A stretch of DNA of 64,000 bases, taken from Protopterus annectens (Eukaryota; Chordata; Ceratodontiformes; Protopteridae). Every line of letters starts with the position of its first letter. Within the stretch, counting starts at the first letter, position 1. The notes beneath the pieces are model-generated. The model worked only from the letters and a program-made list of their open reading frames with translations, ran no database searches and had not been told where the DNA came from. The position numbers and the translations under genes were made by a program. The stretch spans positions 868,416,364 to 868,480,363 of the forward strand of contig NC_056743.1 of assembly GCF_019279795.1 (NCBI RefSeq), in the 5' to 3' direction. Shown here piece after piece: positions 1 to 11,705 of this stretch.

Positions 1-1690
1 CCATATCTATCAATCTTGGTAACACTTTTGCCATTCTTTTAGCCATTATAGACATAAACACTTTATAATCATGATTTAGTATTAAAATGGGCCTGTATGA
101 AGCTGGATCTGATGAATCTTTACCCTCTTTAGGTATTACCATTAGCACCACCTTCTTCCAGGATGCTGGCACATCTCCTCCTCTTAAAATACTGTTAAAC
201 AAAACCTTCCAGAACTTTATCAGTTTTTTTCCCTCCTAACTTCCAAATGTCCACAGGAATACCATCTATTCCTGGGGGCTTTCCTCTAGATTGGTTATGC
301 ATAGTCATTTTTATCTCATCTCTTCCTATACTAACTGTTAGTAATTGAGCCTCATCTATCTCTAACCTTGGCATATTTAATTCTTCCATAAACATTTCCA
401 TTTGCACCTTTTCTTGATTTCCATATTTCTCTGATTTATACAAATGTTCATAAAATTTCTGAAATATGTCTTAATACTTCTACGGGATCTCTTGTTATCT
501 TCCTTGTTATAGGCTCCCTAAGCTTGATGATAGCCCTTTCCACTTTCTGTTGCTTCAGCTGTTGTGCTAAACGTTTTTGTGCTCTAGAATTATTATCAAA
601 AAACAGTTGCTTAATGGCAATCTTTCTAAACTCATGCATATTATTGAAGTAATCCCTTATTTTCTGTTTGGCTTTCTGCAGTTGCTCCTTTTCTTGTTCT
701 GAGGGATTCTCCCCATTTTGCAATATTTTAACATTTGTCAATCCCTCTAAATAATTCTTGTTACTTCTTAACCATATATCCCTTTCTTTTATTTCCACTC
801 TAGTTTTAAACCACTTTAATTTTATCCCACTCCCTAGCTATGTTTTCAGAAGCAAATTCTATCTTCTCTAGTAGCTCCTGAATTAATTCCAAAACCCATT
901 CCTTAAATTCCTCTCATTTCAACTGATAGGTGGGAAAGCGCCAGTGTCTCACTTTTATTTTGTTACTGTGCATTTTTATTTTAGTTATTATCGCTGCATG
1001 ATCTGAAATAGTTATTGACTGCATTTCAACACCTTCAATTAAATTCATGTTCCTGTGAGATATAAAATATATCTAGCCTAGCCCAGTTTTTGTATCTCAG
1101 TGAATAATATGTAAATTCACTCTAATTTCCTAGTACTGAATTCACATCTTCATTGCCAAACATTTTCATAAATTTCTTCAAAAATCTATCCTCCTTTGTT
1201 ATATTTTCCTTTCTAGCCCCCCCCCCAACACATCTTACTGTTGCAAACCAAATTCCAGTGTCCACCTATAAGTAATATTCCTGGCTGAAAGCTGATTTTT
1301 TTCTCCCAAAATTTCTTTAAACTCCATTATAGCAGTTTTAGGTGGGATGTAAATGCAAGCCAGTATAATTCTCCTCCCTAGCCAGTAGCCAGTAGCCCCT
1401 TAGTACTATGTATCTTCCATTATTATTTTGTTCCTCTTCTATCACTATTGGAGCTCCTCTTGCAATTAATATAAGTACTCCTCTTTTCCTTTGCCCCAAA
1501 TATTACACTGAATAACCACCCTGAAAAGCTTAATTTATCAAATTCACATATTCAGTTCTTTCCAGGTGTGTCTCCTATAGCATAGCTATTTGCACTCTAC
1601 ATTTTAATATAGTTCACTACTCTTTCTTCTTTATATTTGTCTGTAAGACCACTCAGATTGAAAAATGTTACAGAAAGCATCATTTTCTTA
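1..1690 (-). mobile_element. L1/Tx1-type LINE fragment (endonuclease to N-terminal RT), antisense
   Basis: Read on the minus strand from about 1690 down to 1, translations in changing frames show an APE endonuclease start (LSVTFFNLSGL near 1670), a DHAAI-like block near 1000, a charged linker at 798-448 (ERDIWLRSNKNYLEGL) and the beginning of a reverse transcriptase at 443-1, with GIDGIPVDIWK and a YRPI..LNHDYK-like block. This order matches ORF2 of L1/Tx1-group LINEs. Several frame changes mean it cannot be expressed. It runs off the left window edge, so the catalytic RT core is not visible here. A sister fragment with the same linker lies at 21.4-23.4 kb. I am confident of the L1-like group, less of the exact family. 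Confidence 0.8.
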
Positions 1691-1728
1691 TATAGTTATT
1701 ATTACCTCCTTTTATGTGTAACAGCTTT

Positions 1729-1762
1729 CTGAAGAAGTCTCCTGTACGGAGACGAAAGCGCT
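1729..1762 (+). ncRNA. Hammerhead-ribozyme-like motif in a PLE terminal fragment
   Basis: The sequence reads CTGAAGA, one extra A, stem GTCTCC, loop TGTAC, stem GGAGAC, then GAAAGCGCTC. The CUGANGA and GAAA boxes are the conserved hammerhead core, and stem II is a perfect 6-bp helix. AGCGCT after GAA can form only a three-pair, loop-less stem III or pair with a second copy. PLE terminal repeats are known to carry hammerhead motifs, and the same layout recurs at PLE ends elsewhere in this window. The following ~90 bases (GGAATAAAGC onward) are probably the rest of the PLE terminal repeat. No PLE coding sequence is attached. The extra A after the first box is a departure from the textbook core, so activity is unproven. 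Confidence 0.6.
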
Positions 1763-2109
1763 CAGTCCTGTTTTACCTTTGTTATGGAATAAAGCTTACA
1801 TTTTGCTATTCTCGTATTTTCGACTGTTCTTGGAATTATTGGTGGAGTATGTGGAGTAAGAAGACAGCCTTTATAGATCTGTGTTGCTGAGTTCTATTTG
1901 GTTATAACTGCTTTTTTGTTAAATGTCTAGTTCCAATTTTTATGTTACATGCATATACAGTTCAGCAGGTTGGTCTTTTATACAGTTGTTTCTTGTCATA
2001 TGCCACATCTTACATAACTTTTATTTTTTTTTGAAAGCCCACAAACAGAACAAACAACACCCCAAAAGCCACACAAAACGTATTAACTTAATAATAACAC
2101 ACAACACTA

Positions 2110-2600
2110 TGTACATCTTCAAAAACTGAAGTTTTCCATCCAAATAAGAACAAAAGTTCCAAGTTGATAGCCACACAGACAGGCTACAGTTAACCAAACA
2201 GAAAGGTTAGTCATGCTAAGATGCATGGTACAGCTTGTGCTATTAGTAAGTGCTATTTGATTTAGACTATCTTTATAGCTCTCCCAGCTGAGAAACCACT
2301 TGAATGCTTTCAGTAAACACTTTCTCCAAGCCATTTTCTTTATCAGATTGTCTTCTAGTGACATGCAAAACTGCTAAGGGTACCTTGTTTACCAGAAAAA
2401 AAGCCTTATAGTATTCAATATTCTTTTTCATTTGCAAGCTTTGTAATAAACTTGTTACTGGATAACACCTAGGGTTTCACACAGTCATTTCCCTGTGCAG
2501 GCATGAGGAAATAGCACACTGATTTATTTCTTTTGCCATACTCTCTTAAAAGAAAACTCCACCTTAGAACTCAAAAAACATATTTTTTCATTGTATCTTT
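2110..2600 (-). repeat. Dispersed repeat shared with 12.4-13.4 kb, probably L1 inter-ORF linker
   Basis: The stretch with CCTTATAGTATTCAATATTC and the following ~150 bases recurs in diverged form at 12447-12511 plus 13282-13400, where the two halves are split by a PLE insertion. In both places it lies between L1-like coding remnants in the antisense orientation (ORF1 to its right at 13.8-14.6 kb, endonuclease to its left at 1.7 kb). I therefore read it as the region between ORF1 and ORF2 of the same LINE family. No coding potential is visible. Confidence 0.5.
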
Positions 2601-3601
2601 GTTTTTGAGCAATTTTAATGCCTCAAGATCACTTCAGGTGCTTATTTTACAATTTTAATGTGTTTCTCTCAAAATGGCAGATGATGGGGCCTCCCTTGGT
2701 AACATGATCTTGTTTTCTGCTTTTATTCCTTCTTCCCAGAATACATTTCAAGTCCTCTTTATATGACTCATGCTAGACATAAAGAAGTGGTGTTGTTTTA
2801 TCATGCCATTAAGATTGAATGGCAGCACTGTGAAGCACTGTCATCTAAACACACCTTTTGTAACAGAGCTGCTTCTGTGTTTACCTGACTGAGCCTCAGT
2901 TATGTGTCTGTCAGAGCTGATTCTATGTTATAAATAGCTGTTAGCTACTTGCAGCAAAAGAAAGTAGATTAAAACAGGTTTCTGTAACAGGAGTCTTTTG
3001 TAATCCTATTAGATTTGACAAATCCTTCCCCACACTCTCATACTGAGGTGTGAAAACTCTCACTGCAGTAAATGATCCTTGATGTATGTTTACAAGTGAC
3101 AAGTAGTAGGACTCTAAACTTAGTCTGTCTGCTACTTCCCAATGCCATTAGTGGGAATATATTTCTGTCTCATGAATAATGCAGACTTAAATGTGCTTTA
3201 CTGGTTCCTCAATTATTTCTGTCATGTTCACCCTCCTTTTTTCTATTTCATATTTATTTATACTTTGGTAACCAGGAAATTGAGCTAGTCCCAGGACCCT
3301 TTTCAGCCATAACTTAGGCTACTTTGGCAAAGATAATAACAATTATTAAATGCACTTAGCAATACAAAGAAAAAATACTGACATAAAACATTGATTAGGA
3401 TTGCATGTGCAGCACATAGCCAATGTGTTTCATCAACCAAGTAAATCATTGATCAACATACATTAATAATGCTTAACTATACTGTGCTGTTTATTATAGA
3501 TAATGTATTGTATGCATACATGTTGCACACACACATGCACACACACACATGTGCGTGTGCATGTGTTTCTGTATGTGTGTAAAGTACATGTGTACAAAAG
3601 C

Positions 3602-3651
<50 letters not shown>

Positions 3652-3666
3652 GTGTGCGTGCGTGCG

Positions 3667-3725
<59 letters not shown>

Positions 3726-4306
3726 AAACACAGTTAAGTGCCTCTGATTTCCTTTTCTTAGTGTTTTTAATGCAAGGGCACATACTAAATGTATGTTAAA
3801 GTAAATTCAGCAGTATATTATGGTTGCAGTTTAACAATGTAAAGACAGACTCAAAGTCAGTGGGAATCTCTTACAATGGACCTGCATATATCAGATGTGC
3901 ACCCCCCCCTGGAGTGATGTCACAAAAAAGCATAAAAGACCTTTTTTATGAACAGTATCAGTGCACCTAGTTGATAGGTGTGCCATCTGACTCTCTTTCT
4001 GCAGTTCTGGCCTGGGGGGGGCACTTGAAAATGGTAAATGCGCTGATGCTTTACAAGAAAAAAAATATTTTCTGACTTTTCTCTAAATGTCACAGAAATG
4101 TTGATACTACATTTAAGTTATCTTAACATATGAACTATTATAAATAACATTTAAAGCTTAGCATTTCAGTACTGTGTTGCTGCTTATATAAATTTGTCAG
4201 AAGAGTCAACAATTGGCTTTAAACCCCTGACTGATCTAATTGCTTCATTTTGCTATGAAAGGGGAGTGTTAGGTTCTCCCCCCTCTGCAACAAAAACAGT
4301 GGAAAG
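2601..4306. other. Non-coding stretch without recognised gene
   Basis: I see no supported gene. The stretch is AT-rich and holds the CA/GT microsatellite block described separately. Near 3896-4027 two G/C runs lie in inverted orientation (GTGCACCCCCCCC on the left, GGGGGGGGCAC on the right), which could be the ends of a tiny DNA transposon, but no duplicated target site is visible. Confidence 0.4.
3526..3723. repeat. (CA)n / (GT)n microsatellite block
   Basis: An interrupted CACACA run (3526-3550) is followed by a long, almost pure GT run (about 3605-3723) broken only by a few GC steps. Open frames across it are low-complexity Cys/Val or His/Thr reading of the dinucleotide and are not genes. 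The CA then GT order makes the block partly self-complementary. Confidence 0.95.
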
Positions 4307-4374
4307 CAGTTCTACAGTTTTGAAAATGAAAAAAACAGGATCCAACCAAGAGACACACTGAGGCACAATGAGCT

Positions 4375-4413
4375 AGCACTTTCATCCACTTTTAATGATG
4401 TGAACTTCTTCAG
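4375..4413 (-). ncRNA. Hammerhead-like motif, left end of PLE locus A
   Basis: The reverse complement reads CTGAAGAAG, a GTTCAC/GTGGAT stem II around an A-rich loop, then GAAAGTGCT. It mirrors the motif at 11667-11705, with one change in the final palindrome (AGTGCT instead of AGCGCT). It sits about 60 bases inside the 3' end of the minus-strand PLE copy. Confidence 0.6.
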
Positions 4414-4599
4414 AAAAACAAATAATAACCACCTAACCACCTTTTAAATGATTCATTGCAGGAAATGATGTCATAGTCTGCACAATGAAATAAATTTAAA
4501 GTAATACTATATAAAGCAATTGATATATCTATAAAAATGTATATACATACATATAAATACAATATATCAGTATGTTATTCCATGCTCTATTTATCTATA

Positions 4600-7500
4600 C
4601 TTTAAAAAACATTTTATGTTAATGACTTCATTAAGCCCTGGGTATGTATCAGCCCCAAAAAGGAGCTGCCAAAATGCTTCCCTCTGTTCTAATATGTTGT
4701 CAATGTCACCACCAACATTTTTTTCTCTACATAATCTAAAACGAAAAATTCAAATTTCTTAAAATTCATACAAGAAAGAGCATGACTAGCTAAAGAATTG
4801 TTTTTATCTTTTTTCTTTATAGCTAAAACATGCTCATAAATTCTACGTTTTAAAACTCTTTTTGTTTTGCCTATATAGTAATTTTTGCACGTGGAACAAG
4901 TAGCCATGTAGACTACATTTTCACTATGGCAATTAAAATATTTGTTTGCCCAAAATGTTTGTCCCAAATGTTCTATTGTAATGAAGGACGAATTGCACAT
5001 GAACCTACATTGTTTACAGTCTTTACATGCAAAAGTACCTTTTTTATTGCTAACTGATCTGTCCTTATGAGTTTCTGACTTCTGAGAAGTTTCTAACTTC
5101 TGTCTAATATTTGTAACTTTTTTATATATAAACTCTGGTAAATACCCCAAAGATAAACTTAATTCATTGTTACCTAAAATGATTCTCCAGTTCTTCTCAA
5201 TGATTTCCTTTATACACCAAATTTCATTCACTATTGGCAAAGGAAATGCTATGTTGAATTCTTGATTTTTTTCTTGTGTTACTATGATGTAAACTTATAG
5301 GAGCTCCCACCATTATGTCCTCAGAAGCCAAAATGGGCTGAGCAACACCTTTTCTTAAAAGTAAAACCTCTTTTTCTATTCCCTCTAACCACCTTCGGTC
5401 ATAACCTCTTTGGAGAAATAATTCTCTAAGAAAGATAAGCTCATTTAAAAATATATGTTCATCAGAAGTGAGCCTACTGAGTATGATAATTTGACCCTTG
5501 ATAACCCCTTTTTTATGTGTGTTGGGTGCAAACTATCCCTATGCAAATACTGGTTTGCAAAACAGGACTTCCTATAGATTCTACTTCTAAATTTTCTTGT
5601 AACATTATCTATGTTGTGTCAAATCCAAAAAGTTAATTTGTTCACCATAACCACCTATTTTAAATAATAAAAAATCTGTAGTGCCATTAAGGTCAGATAC
5701 AAATTCTACAAATTCAGAATGTTCCCCGACCACAAAAAAAGCAAATCATCTATGTATCCATGGTATAATTCTACCTTGTTGTAACCAGGGTGTAACTTCA
5801 GGAACCTATTTTCCCAATTGGCCATGACTATGTTTGCAAAAGCCGGTGCCACTCTTGCTCCCATGGCTACACCTGATATTTGCTTATATAATGTATTATT
5901 AAATTTGAAAAATTATTGTAAGTACTAATTCCATTAATGTACAAATTGTGTTTACTTTTTCACCTGAAAAATCAGTATGACATGTAAGATACTCTCTCAT
6001 GAACTCTAAGCCTACTTCCTGATTAATGGAAGTATACAAACTCGTGACATCTAGCGTACAAAAATATATGTCTCTGTCAGGCACTTTATATTTGCCTAGG
6101 ATCTCAAGCAAATGCCAAGAATCTCTTATATAGTGTTCAGATTTTTGTACTATTGGATTAAGAACATTGTCTAACCATATTGAAATATTCTCAGTTTTAA
6201 ATTGTCTGGCAGAGACTATAGGTCTAAAAGATGGACTTAGTTCGTTATTTTGAATTTTGGAATTCCAAAAGCGTAGCCATTTTAGGGTGTTCTACCACTA
6301 GAAAATCATAATCAGCTTTGTCAATTTCCCTTGGCAAAACATATCAAACAACAGGGTATCAATTTTCCTAAAACTGTAGTTGACAAAGTGTAAAGAAACT
6401 TTAGAATAAGTGTCTGAATCTTCTAACAATGTACTGAGAGATTTTTCATAAACACAAGTGTCCATGATAACTATCTTCCCCCTTTATCAGCTTTCATAGT
6501 TCTAATGTTAGAATTCCTACTTATATTTTCCAAAGCAATGAATTCAGCTTCAGATAAGTTATTTTTAACATTGCCATGTTTGATCTCTCTAAACTCTTTT
6601 TCACAAATGTTCTGAAACACTTGCAGTGTGTTCACCAATGGGGGGTTAAAGACACTTGGTTTAGTAAGCCTGGAATTTCCCTGTTCCACTGTAGTAGTAA
6701 CATCATGCAGAATGTATTGCAGATTAAGTTTACGCAAAAAAAGCCTAAAATCAATCATTAACTTGCCAATGTTCATCCTGTTGGTAGGAATAAAAGAAAA
6801 ACCTTTTCTTAGCACATTGTTAGTCGCTGCACAAAAGGAAGTACTACTCAAATTGACAATATCTATTGCAAAGTTATCTCTTGGAGATGAAATCACCTCC
6901 GTTTGTTCTTCCCCTTTGTCTTCCCTTTCTGCTGCGTTACATTGTACCATTTGGTAGTCCTTTTCATGGAGGGCCCTTGTGTTCGAAAAGGGCCAGTGAC
7001 ATGTCCATCGGAATGTCCATTGCAAGTAGCCACCACTCCAGCAAAACTAGTTCCCACTCTTGCTGTGTTATTTGTAGTATCATTTACATTGACACTCTAT
7101 TCATCATTGACCAAATTAACTGGCACTTCATTCACTCTAGGAAAAACCTCCTTATTTCCTGTAGTCAACCCCTCTTGGATATTAGCCACCATATTGACCA
7201 AAGAATTATTAGTTGTTGGTACTGTGGTGCCACTCACATCAGTAATACTGATGTAAGCCTGATTCGACCTATATGCTTGAATGTCTCTCTTTAATTTATT
7301 TTGTTTTCTAGCTATAATAGTAGCTCTATGTCCGTCCGCCTTTGCTTCAATTCCATTATATAATGTTGAAAAATTATTGAAGCAGATGTAACTTTTTATA
7401 CTTTCATCCATAGATTTAATACTGTCCTTGAGTTTAACTATTTCTTTTTCATAGTGAGAGACAAGCACTCTCATCATGGCCAAACCAGTCTCATAGTACA

Positions 7501-7923
7501 ATTCTATTAAAACATTGCACAAATCATCTCCAGGAGAGACACAGTTTGGGAATTTTGCCATTCTCAGACCTTGCGGAACTATTTTACGATTAATACATTC
7601 CCCTAAGTATTGTACTTCCAAAATTAAAGACACATATTTGAAAACAAGTCTCTCCAGTTCAAAAATGCACTTTTTGCATGAATTGGAATCATGTAATTGT
7701 TTACTTACAGTTTCATTCATTGGAATCTCTGTCAAATTTGTAAACGGATTCTCATAAGATTTACTGATGTAATTCCATACAAGATTATTTGCCATACTTC
7801 GTGATTCAGCTCCCTCACCATTTCGGTTCACAGGATTTTCTTCACTGCAGGCTTCCAAGGACTGAGAAGGGTGTGGGCAATCTCCCACTTCAGGTCTTAA
7901 AGCACCCTCGCCCTTTTGGACCT
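4600..7923 (-). pseudogene. PLE minus copy: ORF1-like, RT and GIY-YIG remnants
   Basis: Minus-strand coding blocks are 7888-7097 (ORF1-like protein with coiled-coil potential), 7025-6471 (RT N-terminal part), 6111-5899 (RT block DVTSLYTSINQ) and 5240-4689 (Cys-rich linker followed by a GIY-YIG endonuclease with YIGKTKRVLKRRIYEH). The order equals that of the plus copy at 7984-11489, of which this is a near-identical inverted partner lacking the extreme 5' end. The copy is broken at several places and cannot give a full RT. Confidence 0.85.
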
Positions 7924-7983
7924 AGTTTGTGCTTTCCAGTTTGGTTTACTGTTGTTTCAGTTTTTGTTTTGGAACTAGCATTG

Positions 7984-9180
7984 ATGGCAGCTGAGGTTTC
8001 TTCACAAGAAGACTTGTTAAATCTTTCCACCTATCTAGTTCCTGAAAGAGGTGAAGAGTTGCCTACTACATCAACTTTTTCATTACAACTGTCGAGTACT
8101 ATCACCAAGATAGTACAAAATTGTTTGGAAGAACAATTAAACCTCAAAAAGGTCCAAAAGGGTGAGGGCGCTTTAAGACCTGAAGTGGGAGATTGCCCAC
8201 GCCCTTCTCAGTCCTTGGAAGCCTGCAGTGAAGAAAATCCTGTGAACCGAAATGGTGAGGGAGCTGAATCACGAAGTATGGCAAATAATCTTGTATGGAA
8301 TTACATCAGTAAATCTTATGAGAATCCATTTACAAATTTGACAGAGATTCCAATGAATGAAACTGTAAGTAAACAATTACATGATTCCAATTCATGCAAA
8401 AAGTGCATTTTTGAACTGGAGAGACTTGTTTTCAAGTATGTGTCTTTAATTTTGGAAGTACAATACTTAGGGGAATGTATTAATCGTAAAATAGTTCCGC
8501 AAGGTCTGAGAATGGCAAAATTCCCAAACTGTGTCTCTCCTGGTGATGATTTGTGCAATGTTTTAATAGAATTGTACTATGAGACTGGTTTGGCCATGAT
8601 GAGAGTGCTTGTCTCTCACTATGAAAAAGAAATAGTTAAACTCAAGGACAGTATTAAATCTACGGATGAAAGTATAAAAAGTTACATCTGCTTCAATAAT
8701 TTTTCAACATTATATAATGGAATTGAAGCAAAGGCGGACAGACATAGAGCTACTATTATAGCTAGAAAACAAAATAAATTAAAGAGAGACATTCAAGCAT
8801 ATAGGTCGAATCAGGCTTACATCAGTATTACTGATGTGAGTGGCACCACAGTACCTACAACTAATAATTCTTTGGTTAATATGGTGGCTAATATCCAAGA
8901 GGGGTTGACTACAGGAAATAAGGAGGTTTTTCCTAGAGTGAATGAAGTACCAGTTAATTTGGTCAATGATGAACAGAGTGTCAATGTAAATGGTACTACA
9001 AATAACACAGCAAGAGTGGGAACTAGTTTTGCTGGAGTGGTGGCTACTTGCAATGGACATTCCGATGGACATGTCACTGGCCCTTTTCGAACACAAGGGC
9101 CCTCCATGAAAAGGACTACCAAATGGTACAATGTAACGCAGCAGAAAGGGAAGACAAAGGGGAAGAACAAACGGAGGTGA
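7984..9180 (+). CDS. PLE ORF1-like protein (locus A, plus copy)
   Basis: The frame is open upstream to 7789, but that part is antisense to the inverted copy. I take the ATG at 7984 (MAAEVSSQ), which lies just after the 5' terminal segment of the plus PLE. The protein is about 398 residues. Its middle part (ELERLVFKYVSL, INRKIVPQGLRMAKFP, ETGLAMMRVLVSHYEKEI, RKQNKLKRDIQAY) resembles, from memory, the helical ORF1-like proteins that accompany vertebrate PLEs of the Neptune/Poseidon type. Charged heptads suggest coiled coil, and the C-terminus is strongly basic (KGKTKGKNKRR), fitting RNA binding. It overlaps or abuts the RT frame that follows. I know of no assigned biochemical function. This frame is intact. 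Confidence 0.72.
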   Translation: MAAEVSSQEDLLNLSTYLVPERGEELPTTSTFSLQLSSTITKIVQNCLEEQLNLKKVQKGEGALRPEVGDCPRPSQSLEACSEENPVNRNGEGAESRSMANNLVWNYISKSYENPFTNLTEIPMNETVSKQLHDSNSCKKCIFELERLVFKYVSLILEVQYLGECINRKIVPQGLRMAKFPNCVSPGDDLCNVLIELYYETGLAMMRVLVSHYEKEIVKLKDSIKSTDESIKSYICFNNFSTLYNGIEAKADRHRATIIARKQNKLKRDIQAYRSNQAYISITDVSGTTVPTTNNSLVNMVANIQEGLTTGNKEVFPRVNEVPVNLVNDEQSVNVNGTTNNTARVGTSFAGVVATCNGHSDGHVTGPFRTQGPSMKRTTKWYNVTQQKGKTKGKNKRR

Positions 9181-11489
9181 TTTCATCTCCAAGAGATAAC
9201 TTTACAATAGATATTGTCAATTTGAGTAGTACTTCCTTTTGTGCAGCGACTAACAATGTGCTAAGAAAAGGTTTTTCTTTTATTCCTACCAACAGGATGA
9301 ACATTGGCAAGTTAATGATTGATTTTAGGCTTTTTGCGTAAACTTAATCTGCAATACATTCTGCATGATGTTACTACTACAGTGGAACAGGGAAATTCCA
9401 GGCTTACTAAACCAAGTGTCTTTAACCCCCCATTGGTGAACACACTGCAAGTGATTCAGAACATTTGTGAAAAAGAGTTTAGAGAGATCAAACATGGCAA
9501 TGTTAAAAATAACTTATCTGAAGCTGAATTCATTGCTTTGGAAAATATAAGTAGGAATTCTAACATTAGAACTATGAAAGCTGATAAAGGGGGAAGATAG
9601 TTATCATGGACACTTGTGTTTATGAAAAATCTCTCAGTACATTGTTAGAAGATTCAGACACTTATTCTAAAGTTTCTTTACACTTTGTCAACTACAGTTT
9701 TAGGAAAATTGATACCCTGTTGTTTGATATGTTTTGCCAAGGGGAAATTGACAAAGCTGATTATGATTTTCTAGTGGTAGAACACCCTAAAATGGCTACT
9801 TTTTTTGGAATTCCAAAAATTCAAAATAACGAACTAAGTCCATCTTTTAGACCTATAGTCTCTGCCAGACAATTTAAAACTGAGAATATTTCAATATGGT
9901 TAGACAATGTTCTTAATCCAATAGTACAAAAATCTGAACACTATATAAGTGATTCTTGGCATTTGCTTGAGATCCTAGGCAAATATAAAGTGCCTGACAG
10001 AGACATATATTTTTGTATGCTAGATGTCACGAGTTTGTATACTTCCATTAATCAGGAAGTAGGTTTAGAGTTCATGAGAGAGTATCTTACATGTCATACT
10101 GATTTTTCAGGTGAAAAAGTAAACACAATTTGTACATTAATGGAATTAGTACTCGACAATATTTTTTTCAAATTTAATAATACATTATATAAGCAAATAT
10201 CAGGTGTAGCCATGGGAGCAAGAGTGGCACCGGCTTTTGCAAACATAGTCATGGCCAATTGGGAAAATAGGTTCCTGAAGTTACACCCTGGTTACAACAA
10301 GGTAGAATTATACCATAGATACATAGATGATTTGCTTTTTTTGTGGTCGGGGAACATTCTGAATTTGTAGAATTTGTATCTGACCTTAATGGCACTACAG
10401 ATTTTTTATTATTTAAAATAGGTGGTTATGGTGAACAAATTAACTTTTTGGATTTGACACTTAACATAGATAATGTTACAAGAAAATTTAGAAGTAGAAT
10501 CTATAGGAAGTCCTGTTTTGCAAACCAGTATTTGCATAGGGATAGTTTGCACCCAACACACATGAAAAAAGGGGTTATCAAGGATCAAATTATCAGACTC
10601 AGTAGGCTCACTTCTGATGAACATATATTTTTAAATGAGCTTATCTTTCTTAGAGAATTATTTCTCCAAAGAGGTTATGACCGAACGTGGTTAGAGGGAA
10701 TAGAAAAAGAGGTTTTACTTTTAAGAAAAGGTGTTGCTCAGCCCATTTTGGCTTCTGAGGACATAATGGTGGGAGCTCCTATAAGTTTACATCATAGTAA
10801 CACAAGAAAAAATTCAAGAATTCAACATAGCATTTCCTTTGCCAATAGTAAATGAAATTTGGTGTATAAAGGAAATCATTGAGAAGAACTGGAGAATCAT
10901 TTTAGGTAACAATGGATTAAGTTTATTTTTGGGGTATTTACCAAAGTCTATATATAAAAAAGTTACAAACATTAGACAGAAGTTAGAAACTTCTCAGAAG
11001 TCAGAAACTCATAAGGACAGATCAGTTAGCAATAAAAAAGGTACTTTTGCATGTAAAGACTGTAAACAATGTAGGTTCATGTGCAATTCGTCCTTCATTA
11101 CAATAGAACATTTGGGACAAACATTTTGGGCAAACAAATATTTTAATTGCCATAGTGAAAATGTAGTCTACATGGCTACTTGTTCCACATGCAAAAATTA
11201 CTATATAGGCAAAACAAAAAGAGTTTTAAAACGTAGAATTTATGAGCATGTTTTAGCTATAAAGAAAAAAGATAAAAACAATTCTTTAGCTAGACATGCT
11301 CTTTCTTGTATGAATTTTAAGAAATTTGAATTTTTCGTTTTAGATTATGTAGAGAAAAAAATGTTTGGTGGTGACATTGACAACATATTAGAACAGAGGG
11401 AAGCATTCTGGCAGCTCCTTTTTGGGGCTGATACATACCCAGGGCTTAATGAAGTCATTAACATAAAATGTTTTTTAAAGTATAGATAA
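9181..11489 (+). pseudogene. PLE reverse transcriptase with GIY-YIG endonuclease (locus A, plus copy)
   Basis: In order: an RT N-terminal region (NLSSTSFCAA, GFSFIPTNRMN), a KADKGG block near 9590, FFGIPKIQ near 9808, LDVTSLYTSIN near 10020 (RT motif with catalytic Asp), GVAMGARVAPAFANI near 10203, and YRYIDD near 10315 with the catalytic DD pair. A Cys-rich linker follows (CKDCKQC near 11053), then the GIY-YIG nuclease, with YMATCSTCKNYYIGKTKR near 11169 and the downstream R..YEH. This domain order defines endonuclease-bearing PLEs, which use target-primed reverse transcription. The reading frame is interrupted a few times, so the copy is close to whole length but not active as it stands. 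The last residues (GADTYPGLNEVINIK) recur at the PLE remnant near 43.3 kb, showing related families. Confidence 0.88.
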
Positions 11490-11666
11490 ATAGAGCATGG
11501 AATAACATACTGATATATTGTATTTATATGTATGTACATACATTTTTATAGATATATCAATTGTTTTATATAGTATTACTTTAAATTTATTTCATTGTGC
11601 AGACTATGACATCATTTCCTATAATGAATTATTTAAAAGGTGGTTAGGTGGTTATTATTTGTTTTT

Positions 11667-11705
11667 CTGAAGAAGTTCACATCATTAAAAGTGGATGAAA
11701 GCGCT
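11667..11705 (+). ncRNA. Hammerhead-like motif, right end of PLE locus A
   Basis: Layout: CTGAAGA, A, stem GTTCAC, A/T-rich loop, stem GTGGAT, GAAA, GCGCTA. Stem II pairs as G-U, U-A, U-G, C-G, A-U, C-G. The base after GCGCT is A, allowed at the hammerhead cleavage position (any base but G). It lies about 100 bases before the TSD. Confidence 0.62.

Noticed and set aside
3477-3737. Open frames of His/Thr or Cys/Val repeats on both strands
   Set aside because: They are the GT/CA microsatellite read in frame, with no other coding signal.
7789-7983. Upstream extension of the PLE ORF1 frame
   Set aside because: This part is antisense to the inverted copy and lies before the PLE 5' terminal segment; the ATG at 7984 fits the element.
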